The notes under the pieces: model-generated | What the model was told of the DNA's origin: nothing | Database searches by the model: none | What the model saw: only the letters and a program-made list of their open reading frames with translations | Part shown: piece after piece, positions 50,027 to 58,511 of the stretch | Position numbering within the stretch: position 1 is the first letter of the stretch | Layout of the letters: each line of letters opens with the position of its first letter | Assembly: GCF_000518685.1 (NCBI RefSeq) | Contig: NZ_JAEB01000001.1 | Coordinates: 1 to 64,000, forward strand | Source: Eubacterium xylanophilum ATCC 35991 | GTDB lineage: Bacteria; Bacillota; Clostridia; Lachnospirales; Lachnospiraceae | DNA: 64,000 bases | Direction: 5' to 3' | Made by a program: the position numbers and the translations under genes

Positions 50027-52297
50027 ATGAGACATAGACTGGAATATTTAAAAGACGAAGTCCGTTGTGGATTCTATATTCCCACGGCAATTAAGCAGGC
50101 ATGGGCCAATTACCTAGATGTTCTAGATGTGATAGATAGGATTTGCACGAAACATGGAATTGTCTACTTTGCAGAGTGGGGTTCTTTGCTGGGAGCGGTG
50201 AGACATGGCGGGGTGATTCCCTGGGATGATGATGTGGACATCTGCATGAAGCGAGAGGATTATATCAAGTTCCGCCAGGTGGCAGATGAGGAGTTGCCGG
50301 AGGGATTTACAATTCATGATTACAATAGCTTGGATGATCACTGGATGTTTTTGTCCCGCGTGGTCAACTCGGAGAGAGTGAACTTCGATGAGGATTATCT
50401 TGCGGAGCATTATAATTTTCCATGGCTTGTTGGGATAGATATATTTTTAAAGGACTATTTGTATAAGGATAGGGCTGAGGAGAGGGCCAGGTGCAAGGAA
50501 GTGTTGCGTCTGATTGCCATGGCCGATACAATTCGCGAGAAAAAAGGGACTAGGGAGCTTATTGATAGATTAATAAGAGATATAGAAGAAAAATATTCCG
50601 TAAAGTTGGCGGAGAAGAGTCCGCTGCAGATATCTCGCGAGGTGTATGGGTTGGCGGAGCGACAGATGGCAAGAGTGAAGAGAGAGGATTCTGACCTCAT
50701 GGAGCAAATGTTCCCGTGGGTTTTAAAAGATGTTGTTCCGGGTTATCCCAAGGAGTACTTTGATCATATTGTAAGACTCCCTTTTGAAGATACAACTATG
50801 CCTATGCCGGCATATTACACTAAAACCATGAGATATGGGGACTACTTGGCTATACACAAGAAGTGGGACGGACATGATTATCCGTTTTTTGAAACTTCCA
50901 AGCGAATCATGGAGGAAAATGCCGGAGAGAAACTTGGGGGATTTTCCTTTGACGAGGCCTTGATGGAGAGGAAAAGGCCGGAGCAAGAAAATTCGCTCAA
51001 GGTCATATGTGAGGAGTGTCTTGGGGAGATTGCCAAGATGTCCGAGGAGTTGGGGGATGCTGAGAAGCTCGCTGCTATGCAGCAGATGGCGATTGACCTG
51101 GGGACCCTGATAGAGCAGGTTCTGGGGGAGAAAAGTGATAGGGCGAAGGCTTGTGTGGCCGTGCTTCAAGAATTATGCGAGAAGATTTTTGGTATTTATA
51201 CTGCGATAACTGAGGGTGTCGGTGGCGATATTCAGCAAGTTGGCGAACTGGAAAGTGTCATTAGGGCGCTTGAAAAAACAATAGAAGAGAATATTTTGCG
51301 GCGAAGAACAGTGGTCTTTTTGGCAAATGGTCCGACGGAGTGGGACGGATTGCGGAACATTTATCTTCGGGAGAAGGGACGACCTGACACGGATGTGTTT
51401 GTTGTGCCAATGCCTGTGTTTGCCAAAGATGCGTATGGGCAGGTTGTGGCTTCTGATGAGGAGATTGCGAAGAATGCCCATATTGAGGAGTATCCGGAGG
51501 AGTTAGAGTGCAGGGATTGGCGGGAGTTTGAGCTGGGGCTTGTGTTTGCGGATGTGATTTACAGTCAGTGTTCTTGGGATTACAACAATCCGTATCTCAC
51601 TTGGCCACCGGGCTTTTATACCGGAAATTTGCAGAGATTTTCGCCGGAGATAGTATACTGCCCGTTGGCGGGAATAGGAGATTTTGGGCCGGAAGATGAA
51701 CTTGACTGGTATGTTATGAATCATTATATAACAATGCCTGGGGCGATTGCGGCGGATAAGATATATGCGAGGTCGGAGTGCCTACGCCAGAGGTTTGTGG
51801 AAAAGCTCACAGATTTTTCCGGGGAGGAGTTTAGAGAAGAGTGGGAGAGAAGAGTTGTGGTTGAGCCGGGGCTTGTAAGAGCGACGGCAGAAAGCGAAGA
51901 GACTGGCGGACCTAAGAAAATGCTTGTGTGCATTGGGATTAACGAGATGTTCGAACATGAGAAGGTCTTTCTAGAGAGTGTTAGAAATAGGTTTGATATT
52001 CTCGGTGAAAATAGGGAAAATATTCAGCCGAGTATTTTTCTCTATCCTCCCGATAGAAGTGAGTGGGAGCGGGCCAACCCTGAGATGGCTGGAAAGCTGT
52101 GGGATTTGATAGAAGAGAGAGATTATTGGGGAGAGCCTCTCGAGTTTGATCCGAGATTCTGCACATTTTCCTCGTGGATAGAGCGGGCTGTCGGTGAGTT
52201 TGATGCGTATTATGGAAGTTCGACTCCCGTTATGACGGCATTTCGACAGGAGAAAAAGCCGGTAATGCTGGGAGATTTTGGTATGAAAATGGAGTGA
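50027..52297 (+). CDS. LicD-domain phosphotransferase with large C-terminal region
   Basis: A 756-residue protein. The N-terminal LicD domain (about 15-290) has YFAEWGSLLGAVRHGGVIPW and the metal-binding WDDDVDICM, as in phosphocholine or polyol-phosphate transferases. A helical linker (about 320-430) leads to a C-terminal region (about 440-756) beginning RRRTVVFLANGPTEWDGLRNIY, with CPLAGIGDFG and STPVMTAFRQEKKPVMLGDF. That part resembles CDP-glycerol/polyol-phosphate-transferase-type GT-B folds in layout, but I cannot name it. ATG 50027 is seven bases after AAGGGG. It heads the four-gene polyol-phosphate set. Confidence 0.8.
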   Translation: MRHRLEYLKDEVRCGFYIPTAIKQAWANYLDVLDVIDRICTKHGIVYFAEWGSLLGAVRHGGVIPWDDDVDICMKREDYIKFRQVADEELPEGFTIHDYNSLDDHWMFLSRVVNSERVNFDEDYLAEHYNFPWLVGIDIFLKDYLYKDRAEERARCKEVLRLIAMADTIREKKGTRELIDRLIRDIEEKYSVKLAEKSPLQISREVYGLAERQMARVKREDSDLMEQMFPWVLKDVVPGYPKEYFDHIVRLPFEDTTMPMPAYYTKTMRYGDYLAIHKKWDGHDYPFFETSKRIMEENAGEKLGGFSFDEALMERKRPEQENSLKVICEECLGEIAKMSEELGDAEKLAAMQQMAIDLGTLIEQVLGEKSDRAKACVAVLQELCEKIFGIYTAITEGVGGDIQQVGELESVIRALEKTIEENILRRRTVVFLANGPTEWDGLRNIYLREKGRPDTDVFVVPMPVFAKDAYGQVVASDEEIAKNAHIEEYPEELECRDWREFELGLVFADVIYSQCSWDYNNPYLTWPPGFYTGNLQRFSPEIVYCPLAGIGDFGPEDELDWYVMNHYITMPGAIAADKIYARSECLRQRFVEKLTDFSGEEFREEWERRVVVEPGLVRATAESEETGGPKKMLVCIGINEMFEHEKVFLESVRNRFDILGENRENIQPSIFLYPPDRSEWERANPEMAGKLWDLIEERDYWGEPLEFDPRFCTFSSWIERAVGEFDAYYGSSTPVMTAFRQEKKPVMLGDFGMKME

Positions 52298-52301
52298 TTA
52301 T

Positions 52302-52964
52302 ATGAAGTATGAATTGATGGCATCTATGATGTGCGCGGATTATCGCAATTTGGAGCGCGAGGTGCGTGAATTAGAGGAGGCTGGGATAGATTCTTTTCAT
52401 ATCGACATCATGGATGGGCGCTATGTGAGGAATTTTGCCATGTCGCTAAATGATCTCAGGTGTATAAGGGCGTTGACAGACAAGCCACTGGATGTACATC
52501 TGATGGTGGAGCATCCCCTCAATACGATAAATTTGTTTACAAGCAGTTTGCGACCGGGGGATACGATATATATTCATCCCGAAGCGGAGTTTCACCCGTC
52601 TACGACTTTGCAGATGATCATAGATTCGGGAATAACGCCGGGAATAGCTATTAATCCGGGGACGAGTTTTGAAAATGTTCGAATGTTGATGAGAATTGTT
52701 AACAAGCTTCTCGTTATGTCGGTGAATCCTGGAAATGCCTCCCAGATGTTCTTGCCATATGTGAAGGAAAAGTATATTCAGCTTTTCAAGGAGCAGCCGG
52801 AGCTGGGGTTTGATATATACTGGGACGGAGCTTGTGGTGCGGATAAAATCAAGGAATATGCGCCACTTGGCGTGAAGGGATTTGTGCTTGGAACTACACT
52901 TCTTTTTGGAAAAGGTAGGCCGTATGGGGAGATAATTCCGGAGATACGAGGGTTATGCGATTAG
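52302..52964 (+). CDS. Ribulose-phosphate 3-epimerase family protein
   Basis: A 220-residue TIM-barrel epimerase. Metal/substrate motifs FHIDIMDGRYVRNFAMS near residue 32, DVHLMVEHP near residue 63, GIAINPGTS near residue 114 and VMSVNPGNASQMF near residue 136 match the Rpe family; the usual NPGFGGQ is altered to NPGNASQ. It interconverts ribulose-5-P and xylulose-5-P in the family; next to TarI/TarJ-type genes it may feed polyol-phosphate synthesis. It starts four bases after the LicD gene. Confidence 0.88.
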   Translation: MKYELMASMMCADYRNLEREVRELEEAGIDSFHIDIMDGRYVRNFAMSLNDLRCIRALTDKPLDVHLMVEHPLNTINLFTSSLRPGDTIYIHPEAEFHPSTTLQMIIDSGITPGIAINPGTSFENVRMLMRIVNKLLVMSVNPGNASQMFLPYVKEKYIQLFKEQPELGFDIYWDGACGADKIKEYAPLGVKGFVLGTTLLFGKGRPYGEIIPEIRGLCD

Positions 52965-52986
52965 AGTTAGCTATGGAGGAGTATAG

Positions 52987-53691
52987 ATGAATTATGTGGT
53001 TTTACTGGCTGGAGGTGTCGGAAATAGAGTTCATGCCGACAAACCAAAGCAGTATATAAAGATTGGCGACAAGATGTTGATAACGCATACAGCGGAGGTG
53101 TTGTTAAAGTCAAGTGTTATAGATAAGATGATAATTGTGGCAGCAAGCCAGTGGGAGGATGTTGTGGGAGATGAGTTGATGGCGCTGTATCCCACTGAAT
53201 TTGTGTCGAAGTTTGTAGGATTTGCAACTCCCGGGGAGACCAGACAGGAGTCAATTATAAGCGGAATGGAGAGAATTTTTAGGGATTGTGGGGGATCGGC
53301 AGATGACACTGTAATGATTCACGACGCCGCCAGACCATTTATCTCGGAGAGAATGATTGAGATATACTATTCGGAGATGCTGGGGCATGACGGTGTTATG
53401 CCGGTGTTGCCCATGAAGGACACGGTTTATATAAGCGAGGATGGGAGAAAAGTCAGCGGCCTTGTGGACAGAAGCAAGCTCTTTGCGGGACAATCACCGG
53501 AAATCTTTGTATTTGAGAAGTACTTTGTGGCATGTAAGACCATGGGCAAAGGACAGTCAAAAGGGATTCACGGTAGTACGGAACCAGCTATATTGGCGGG
53601 GCTTGACGTTGTGATGGTGACCGGAGATGAGGCGAATTTTAAGGTGACTACTGATAGCGACTTGCAGAAAGCGATATCGTTATTGAGATAA
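52987..53691 (+). CDS. IspD/TarI-type cytidylyltransferase
   Basis: A 234-residue nucleotidyltransferase: YVVLLAGGVGNRVHADKPKQYIKIGDKMLI at the N-terminus, HDAARPFIS near residue 113 and TDSDLQKA at the end. Both IspD (isoprenoid) and TarI (ribitol-5-P) share these motifs. The adjacent dehydrogenase and epimerase argue for CDP-ribitol or a related CDP-polyol rather than the MEP pathway. GGAGG precedes the ATG. Confidence 0.85.
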   Translation: MNYVVLLAGGVGNRVHADKPKQYIKIGDKMLITHTAEVLLKSSVIDKMIIVAASQWEDVVGDELMALYPTEFVSKFVGFATPGETRQESIISGMERIFRDCGGSADDTVMIHDAARPFISERMIEIYYSEMLGHDGVMPVLPMKDTVYISEDGRKVSGLVDRSKLFAGQSPEIFVFEKYFVACKTMGKGQSKGIHGSTEPAILAGLDVVMVTGDEANFKVTTDSDLQKAISLLR

Positions 53692-53707
53692 ATTGAAGGA
53701 GGTAGAA

Positions 53708-54763
53708 ATGAAGGCACTAGTGTTACATGATATTGGTGATATGAGATTTGAGGAAATTCCAATGCCCGAGGTGAGGGAAGGCGAAGTTTTGGTTCGTGTT
53801 AAGGCCTGTGGGATCTGTGGTTCAGATATTCCAAGAGCCTTTGACAACGGAGCACATGTTATGCCACTGGTTCTTGGGCATGAGTTTTCCGGCATTGTAG
53901 AGAGCGTAGGTCCCGGTGCAGATGAGGAGTGGGCAGGAAAGGCAGTTGGTGTTTATCCCCTCATCCCATGTGGAACATGCATGAATTGTTATATGGGATG
54001 GTATGAGATGTGCGAGAATTACAGTTATCTCGGATCAAGGCAAAATGGAGCGTTGGCTGAGTATGTAGCAGTACCTGAGAAGTGTCTCATAGAAATTCCG
54101 GCTAATGTTCCCTTTGAGGTTGCGGCTATGATTGAGCCATTGGCAGTAGCGGAACATGCAGTGAAAAGATTTTACAAGGCTGCATGGAGAAAACTATCCA
54201 AAGAAGGTTCTTCATTTATAGTCGAAGGACTGGGGACAATTGGTCTTTTGACAGTTATGGTTTTGAGAGAAATGGGCTGTCGGAATATTTTCGCGGTGGG
54301 TAATAAGGACTTTCAGCGGAAAAAGCTGGTGGAACTTGGAATCAGCGAAGAGTGTTATATTGATGCGTCGGATGCTAAAAAGCTCAGTGAGCTCAAGGGA
54401 GATGCGATATTTGAGTGCGTTGGGAAAGAAAATACTGTGAGACGCGCTCTGGAGTGGGCAAACCCCGAGGGGGCGGTGATGCTTATTGGGAATCCAGAGA
54501 CGGACATGGATATTCCGAGAGATATTTACTGGGGAATTCTAAGAAAACAGCTGACAGTGCTTGGCACGTGGAATTCTGGTTTTGCAGTGGGGATGAAGGG
54601 TACTCAAAGTGACTGGACAAATGTGATCGAGAGATTGCAGAATAAGAGCTTTCAACCCGAAAAATTGATTACCCATCGCTATGAATTAAAGGATATATAT
54701 CGCGGATTTGACCTGATGCGAAACAAGACTGAGGACTATTGTAAAGTTATGGCTGTCATGTAG
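53708..54763 (+). CDS. Zinc alcohol dehydrogenase, TarJ/polyol-phosphate type
   Basis: A 351-residue medium-chain dehydrogenase. Catalytic-zinc motif CGICGSDI with GHEFSG, structural-zinc cysteines in CGTCMNCYMGWYEMC, and a GLGTIG nucleotide-binding motif near residue 178. It resembles galactitol-1-phosphate and ribulose-5-phosphate reductases (TarJ). With the upstream cytidylyltransferase it would turn ribulose-5-P to ribitol-5-P and then CDP-ribitol (inference). ATG 53708 is behind AAGGAGG, 16 bases after the previous gene. Confidence 0.87.
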   Translation: MKALVLHDIGDMRFEEIPMPEVREGEVLVRVKACGICGSDIPRAFDNGAHVMPLVLGHEFSGIVESVGPGADEEWAGKAVGVYPLIPCGTCMNCYMGWYEMCENYSYLGSRQNGALAEYVAVPEKCLIEIPANVPFEVAAMIEPLAVAEHAVKRFYKAAWRKLSKEGSSFIVEGLGTIGLLTVMVLREMGCRNIFAVGNKDFQRKKLVELGISEECYIDASDAKKLSELKGDAIFECVGKENTVRRALEWANPEGAVMLIGNPETDMDIPRDIYWGILRKQLTVLGTWNSGFAVGMKGTQSDWTNVIERLQNKSFQPEKLITHRYELKDIYRGFDLMRNKTEDYCKVMAVM

Positions 54764-54867
54764 GCTGTGGGGTGCGCCGTGGGCAAAAAAAACTGTATTT
54801 TTCAGCGAAAATGTGTTATAATTTTAACATAATTTTGTACTAATGATGGAAGAGAAGGCGTGATGTT

Positions 54868-56391
54868 TTGAATCGAAAAGTTAAACCCAAGATTAAGAGA
54901 GCGGGTAGAGGGTCGTACATTATTATGTCTCTTGGTCCGATTCTTGCCCTTATTGTGGCGGTGGCCATACTCCTCTTGATGGAAATTACGCAGATTAAGG
55001 CGACTTATAGCCTAAATGATTCGGGTTTTGAGTCTCCTTATGTTTTGTTTGATAAAGTATATTTGTTAGATAACTTGACAACTTCGGATTTTCAGGAGTT
55101 ACAGGATATGTCCATACGCAACAGCAAGTTGTTTACCACCAAAACTTGGCAGGTCAGGGAAAATGCTCGGCTGAACAATAAGTATTCTTTTTTGGCAATC
55201 ATACTTGACAACAAGATTGTATATACGGGTGATTCCGTAGTATATGACAAATTGTATCAGACTATAAGGGAGCAGTCGGACGGCCTTGCCAGTAAGAATG
55301 CTATGTATTATGGCAAGGATGCGAAGAATTATCTGATAAAAAAGATAGGATTCGTGACGCCGAAGGGAAAGCGAGGAAGTGCTTGTATAGTCACGAGGAC
55401 GGATGTTACACTCCCTCACATAGTAATGTTTACAATTATGTTGGTTGCCCTGTTGATAATTGTGACAATTCTTGTGGTTGTGGCATTTGTGGGATATAAT
55501 TATTACTTTATTCTCAGGCCGATTAGGCAGCTTCAAACTGCAGTTATGAATATTCGAAAGGGAGAACTCAGCGAGGGATTAGAGATTGTCAGAGAGAGTG
55601 AGTTTTCGGACCTTTATCAAGAGTTTGAAGACATGAGAATAGAGCTGAAGGAGTCCATCGAGGAGAGAAACAAGGTGGATTCATTTACCAAAGAGGTCAT
55701 TGGAAATATTACTCATGACTTGAAGACGCCGTTGACCGCCATTACAGGATACTCCGAGGGAATTCTTGATGGAGTTGCCAGTACACCTGATAGACTCGAA
55801 AAGTACATCAAGACTATTCACTCTAAGTCGGTCGATATGGCACTGCTTGTAGATGAGTTATCTTACTTTACGAAGATTTATCAGAAGGAAGAGTCATTTA
55901 ATTATTCCAAGGAAAATGTTCAGAGATTCTACTCGGATTGTGTAAGTGATTTGAGTCTCGATATGGAGACCAGAGATATTCAGTTAATTTACCAAAGTTT
56001 TATCGACGGCGATATAATTGTAAAGATTGACCGAGATAAGATAAAGCGAGTTATTAATAATATAGTGGGAAATGCACTAAAGTACATGGATAGCGATAAT
56101 GGAATTATTAGATTTAGAATAACCAAAGAGGGAGATAAAGTTGTTATGGCCATTAGGGATAATGGTCGTGGAATTGAACAAGAGGAGTTACCTTATATAT
56201 TCGAGAGGTTCTATAGAACGGATAGCTCGAGAAATTCCAAGACTGGTGGAAGTGGTCTGGGTCTTGCAATCGCCAAGAAGATTATAGACGAGCACGGCGG
56301 TGAGATTTGGGCAGAGAGCGAGTTTGGCAAGGGAACTACGGTATTGTTTTCAGTTCCGATTATTAACGAAGATCGAGAAGGTGAAAATTGA
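54868..56391 (+). CDS. Membrane sensor histidine kinase
   Basis: A 507-residue kinase: basic cytoplasmic start, membrane helices at about 20-38 and 190-213 around an extracytoplasmic sensor, HAMP (about 214-266), HisKA with the phospho-acceptor in THDLKTP (His about 283) and HATPase_c with NALKY, DNGRGI and GSGLGL. TTG 54868 lies about eight bases after GAAGGCG. TATAAT at 54817-54822 is a possible -10. The stop overlaps the regulator ATG (TGATG). The signal is unknown. Confidence 0.93.
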   Translation: MNRKVKPKIKRAGRGSYIIMSLGPILALIVAVAILLLMEITQIKATYSLNDSGFESPYVLFDKVYLLDNLTTSDFQELQDMSIRNSKLFTTKTWQVRENARLNNKYSFLAIILDNKIVYTGDSVVYDKLYQTIREQSDGLASKNAMYYGKDAKNYLIKKIGFVTPKGKRGSACIVTRTDVTLPHIVMFTIMLVALLIIVTILVVVAFVGYNYYFILRPIRQLQTAVMNIRKGELSEGLEIVRESEFSDLYQEFEDMRIELKESIEERNKVDSFTKEVIGNITHDLKTPLTAITGYSEGILDGVASTPDRLEKYIKTIHSKSVDMALLVDELSYFTKIYQKEESFNYSKENVQRFYSDCVSDLSLDMETRDIQLIYQSFIDGDIIVKIDRDKIKRVINNIVGNALKYMDSDNGIIRFRITKEGDKVVMAIRDNGRGIEQEELPYIFERFYRTDSSRNSKTGGSGLGLAIAKKIIDEHGGEIWAESEFGKGTTVLFSVPIINEDREGEN

Positions 56392-57089
56392 TGAGTAATA
56401 TTTTGATTATTGAAGACGAATTGCAGATTGCTGAGTTGGAAAAGGACTACTTGGAACTCAGTGGATTTAATGTTTTTATCGAGAAGGACGGAAAGTCTGG
56501 ATATGCCAGAGCTTTGAGAGGGGATATAAGTTTGGTAATCCTTGATCTCATGTTACCTGAGATGGATGGCTTTGAAGTGTGCCAGAAGTTGCGTGAGGCA
56601 ACGGAGATTCCTATTATCATGGTTTCTGCCAAGCAATCCGACAGCGATAAGGTCAGAGGACTTGGAAGAGGAGCCAATGATTACATGACCAAGCCGTTTA
56701 GCCCAAGTGAGTTGGTTGCTAGAGTTAAGGCCCAGATAGAGCGATACGAGCGACTTGTGGGAACATCAGGCAAGGTGAATAATGATTTCATAATTGTGGG
56801 TGGTCTCAAGATTGATATCACTGCAAGACGTGTATTTGTAGAAGGCGAGGAGAAGAGCTTCACTTCCAGAGAGTTTGATTTGCTGAGATTCTTGGCTCAG
56901 AATCCCAACAGAGCATTTTCCAAGGAGGAGATTCTCCGCGAAGTATGGGGATTAGACCCAGTGGGTGCGGACCTTGCAACTGTAGTTGTACATATTAAGA
57001 AGATAAGAGAAAAGATTGAGAAGGACGTATCTACTCCAAAGTATATTGAGACAGTTTGGGCAGTAGGATACAGATTTGTAATTGAGTAA
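56391..57089 (+). CDS. OmpR/PhoB-family response regulator
   Basis: A 232-residue regulator: receiver (1-115) with E8-D9, phospho-acceptor D52 (VILDLMLPEMDG) and MTKPFSP; winged-helix output domain (about 130-230) with FTSREFDLLRFLAQNP and VVVHIKKIREK. ATG 56391 overlaps the kinase stop by one base, with GAAGGTGA upstream. Kinase-first order is the reverse of the system at 27 kb. Confidence 0.95.
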   Translation: MSNILIIEDELQIAELEKDYLELSGFNVFIEKDGKSGYARALRGDISLVILDLMLPEMDGFEVCQKLREATEIPIIMVSAKQSDSDKVRGLGRGANDYMTKPFSPSELVARVKAQIERYERLVGTSGKVNNDFIIVGGLKIDITARRVFVEGEEKSFTSREFDLLRFLAQNPNRAFSKEEILREVWGLDPVGADLATVVVHIKKIREKIEKDVSTPKYIETVWAVGYRFVIE

Positions 57090-57106
57090 ATAATACGGAG
57101 AAGTTT

Positions 57107-58480
57107 ATGAATGGCAGACTATTTTTCTTGGAAAAAATAGCATATGTGGCATTGCTGGTGGGTATTGTTTGTCTTGGAAGCGGATGTGAGACACAGAAGC
57201 TTAAGAGCATAGGCGGAGAACAGACGGTGGCTTCCGAGCCATCTGAGAGCCCGTTTGTCAGGACTAAAACCTATACGGGAGTCATCAAGCACATGAAAGA
57301 CGGCCAGCTGGTGATATACAATCCCAGCGAGGAGAGCGAGGAGATTAGAACAATCGAGGGATATACTTCGATTGTCTCGCAAAATGGCGTGGAAATGTCG
57401 CCGGATTCTCTTCAGCTTGGAGATGTGGTTGACGTTTTTGTTGGCAGTGATGGCCGAAGTCTGGAAAAGCTGGCGAAGTCAAGGGATATCATAAGTGATT
57501 TTGATTGTTCGGGACTGGTGATCGATGATGATGAGAAGTTCATCGAGGTAAATGGTGTCAGATATAAGTACGGAAGTGGGTTCAATGCTTTTGCCGACAA
57601 TCAGATTATCGAATTATCGGACATAACAAAGTTAGATGAGTTTAGTTTCTATGGTGTTAAGGGAAAGGCGTATAGCCTAGTTATGACCAAGGGACATGGA
57701 TATTTAAAGCCAGATAAGTACGAGAAATTCGTGGGTGGAACCATGACTATTGGCGGTATTAGTATATTGCCGGTGACGGATAAGATGCTGATTCCTTTGC
57801 CTGAGGGAACTTATGATGTCAGCATGAAAAATGGTGATATCGAGGGTGAAAGACAGATAAATATTCAGCGAGGCAAAGAATATGTACTAGATATGTCAGT
57901 ATTTAAGAGCAAGGAAGTTGGAAGCGGAGCTGTGGTATTTAAGATCGATCCGGTTGGGGCAGATCTCTATATCAATCAGCAACTGACAGATTATAGCAAG
58001 CCGGTTTCGCTAAAATATGGCAAGCATTCAGTTAGAGTTGTGTTGGATGGCTATAGCACTTACTCTGGAATTATAGATGTTCAGACGGCCAATCCAACGG
58101 TAAATATAAGTCTTGCCAATAAGGATGCATCAGTGCAAGAAGCTGACGAAAAAGCTGATAAAACAAGTAAGACGGAGAAGAGTGAAAGCTCTAATGACAC
58201 GGGAAGCGGGTCAAAATCGTCAAGCGTGGAGAAGTCGGAGAATGTAACTGCCGACCAATATGACAATGATCATTCGATAAAGGTTGAGACGCCGAAGGGC
58301 GCCACCGTTTATCTTGATGGTACATATATGGGAACTGCTCCTTGTAGTTTTCCCAAAAAAATAGGAGACATTACACTTACACTGGAAAAGAGTGGTTATA
58401 CGACAAAGAGCTATTCTGTCACTACGATAGATGATGACAAGGATGTTCAATGGAGTTTTCCGGATTTGACAAAAGAATAA
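57107..58480 (+). CDS. PEGA-domain lipoprotein
   Basis: A 457-residue lipoprotein with a signal peptide and lipobox (LGSGC, Cys about 27). A beta-rich central part (about 50-275) is followed by two PEGA-like domains (about 280-345, PVGADLYINQQLTDYSKPVSLKYGKHSVRV, and about 390-455, TPKGATVYLDGTYMGTAP) separated by a Ser/Lys/Asp-rich linker. PEGA domains are surface-exposed and often near two-component systems. It is 17 bases after the regulator and may be part of the same signalling unit (inference). Confidence 0.87.
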   Translation: MNGRLFFLEKIAYVALLVGIVCLGSGCETQKLKSIGGEQTVASEPSESPFVRTKTYTGVIKHMKDGQLVIYNPSEESEEIRTIEGYTSIVSQNGVEMSPDSLQLGDVVDVFVGSDGRSLEKLAKSRDIISDFDCSGLVIDDDEKFIEVNGVRYKYGSGFNAFADNQIIELSDITKLDEFSFYGVKGKAYSLVMTKGHGYLKPDKYEKFVGGTMTIGGISILPVTDKMLIPLPEGTYDVSMKNGDIEGERQINIQRGKEYVLDMSVFKSKEVGSGAVVFKIDPVGADLYINQQLTDYSKPVSLKYGKHSVRVVLDGYSTYSGIIDVQTANPTVNISLANKDASVQEADEKADKTSKTEKSESSNDTGSGSKSSSVEKSENVTADQYDNDHSIKVETPKGATVYLDGTYMGTAPCSFPKKIGDITLTLEKSGYTTKSYSVTTIDDDKDVQWSFPDLTKE

Positions 58481-58511
58481 TGTCGGATACAATTGATAGG
58501 AGGATTATGTT

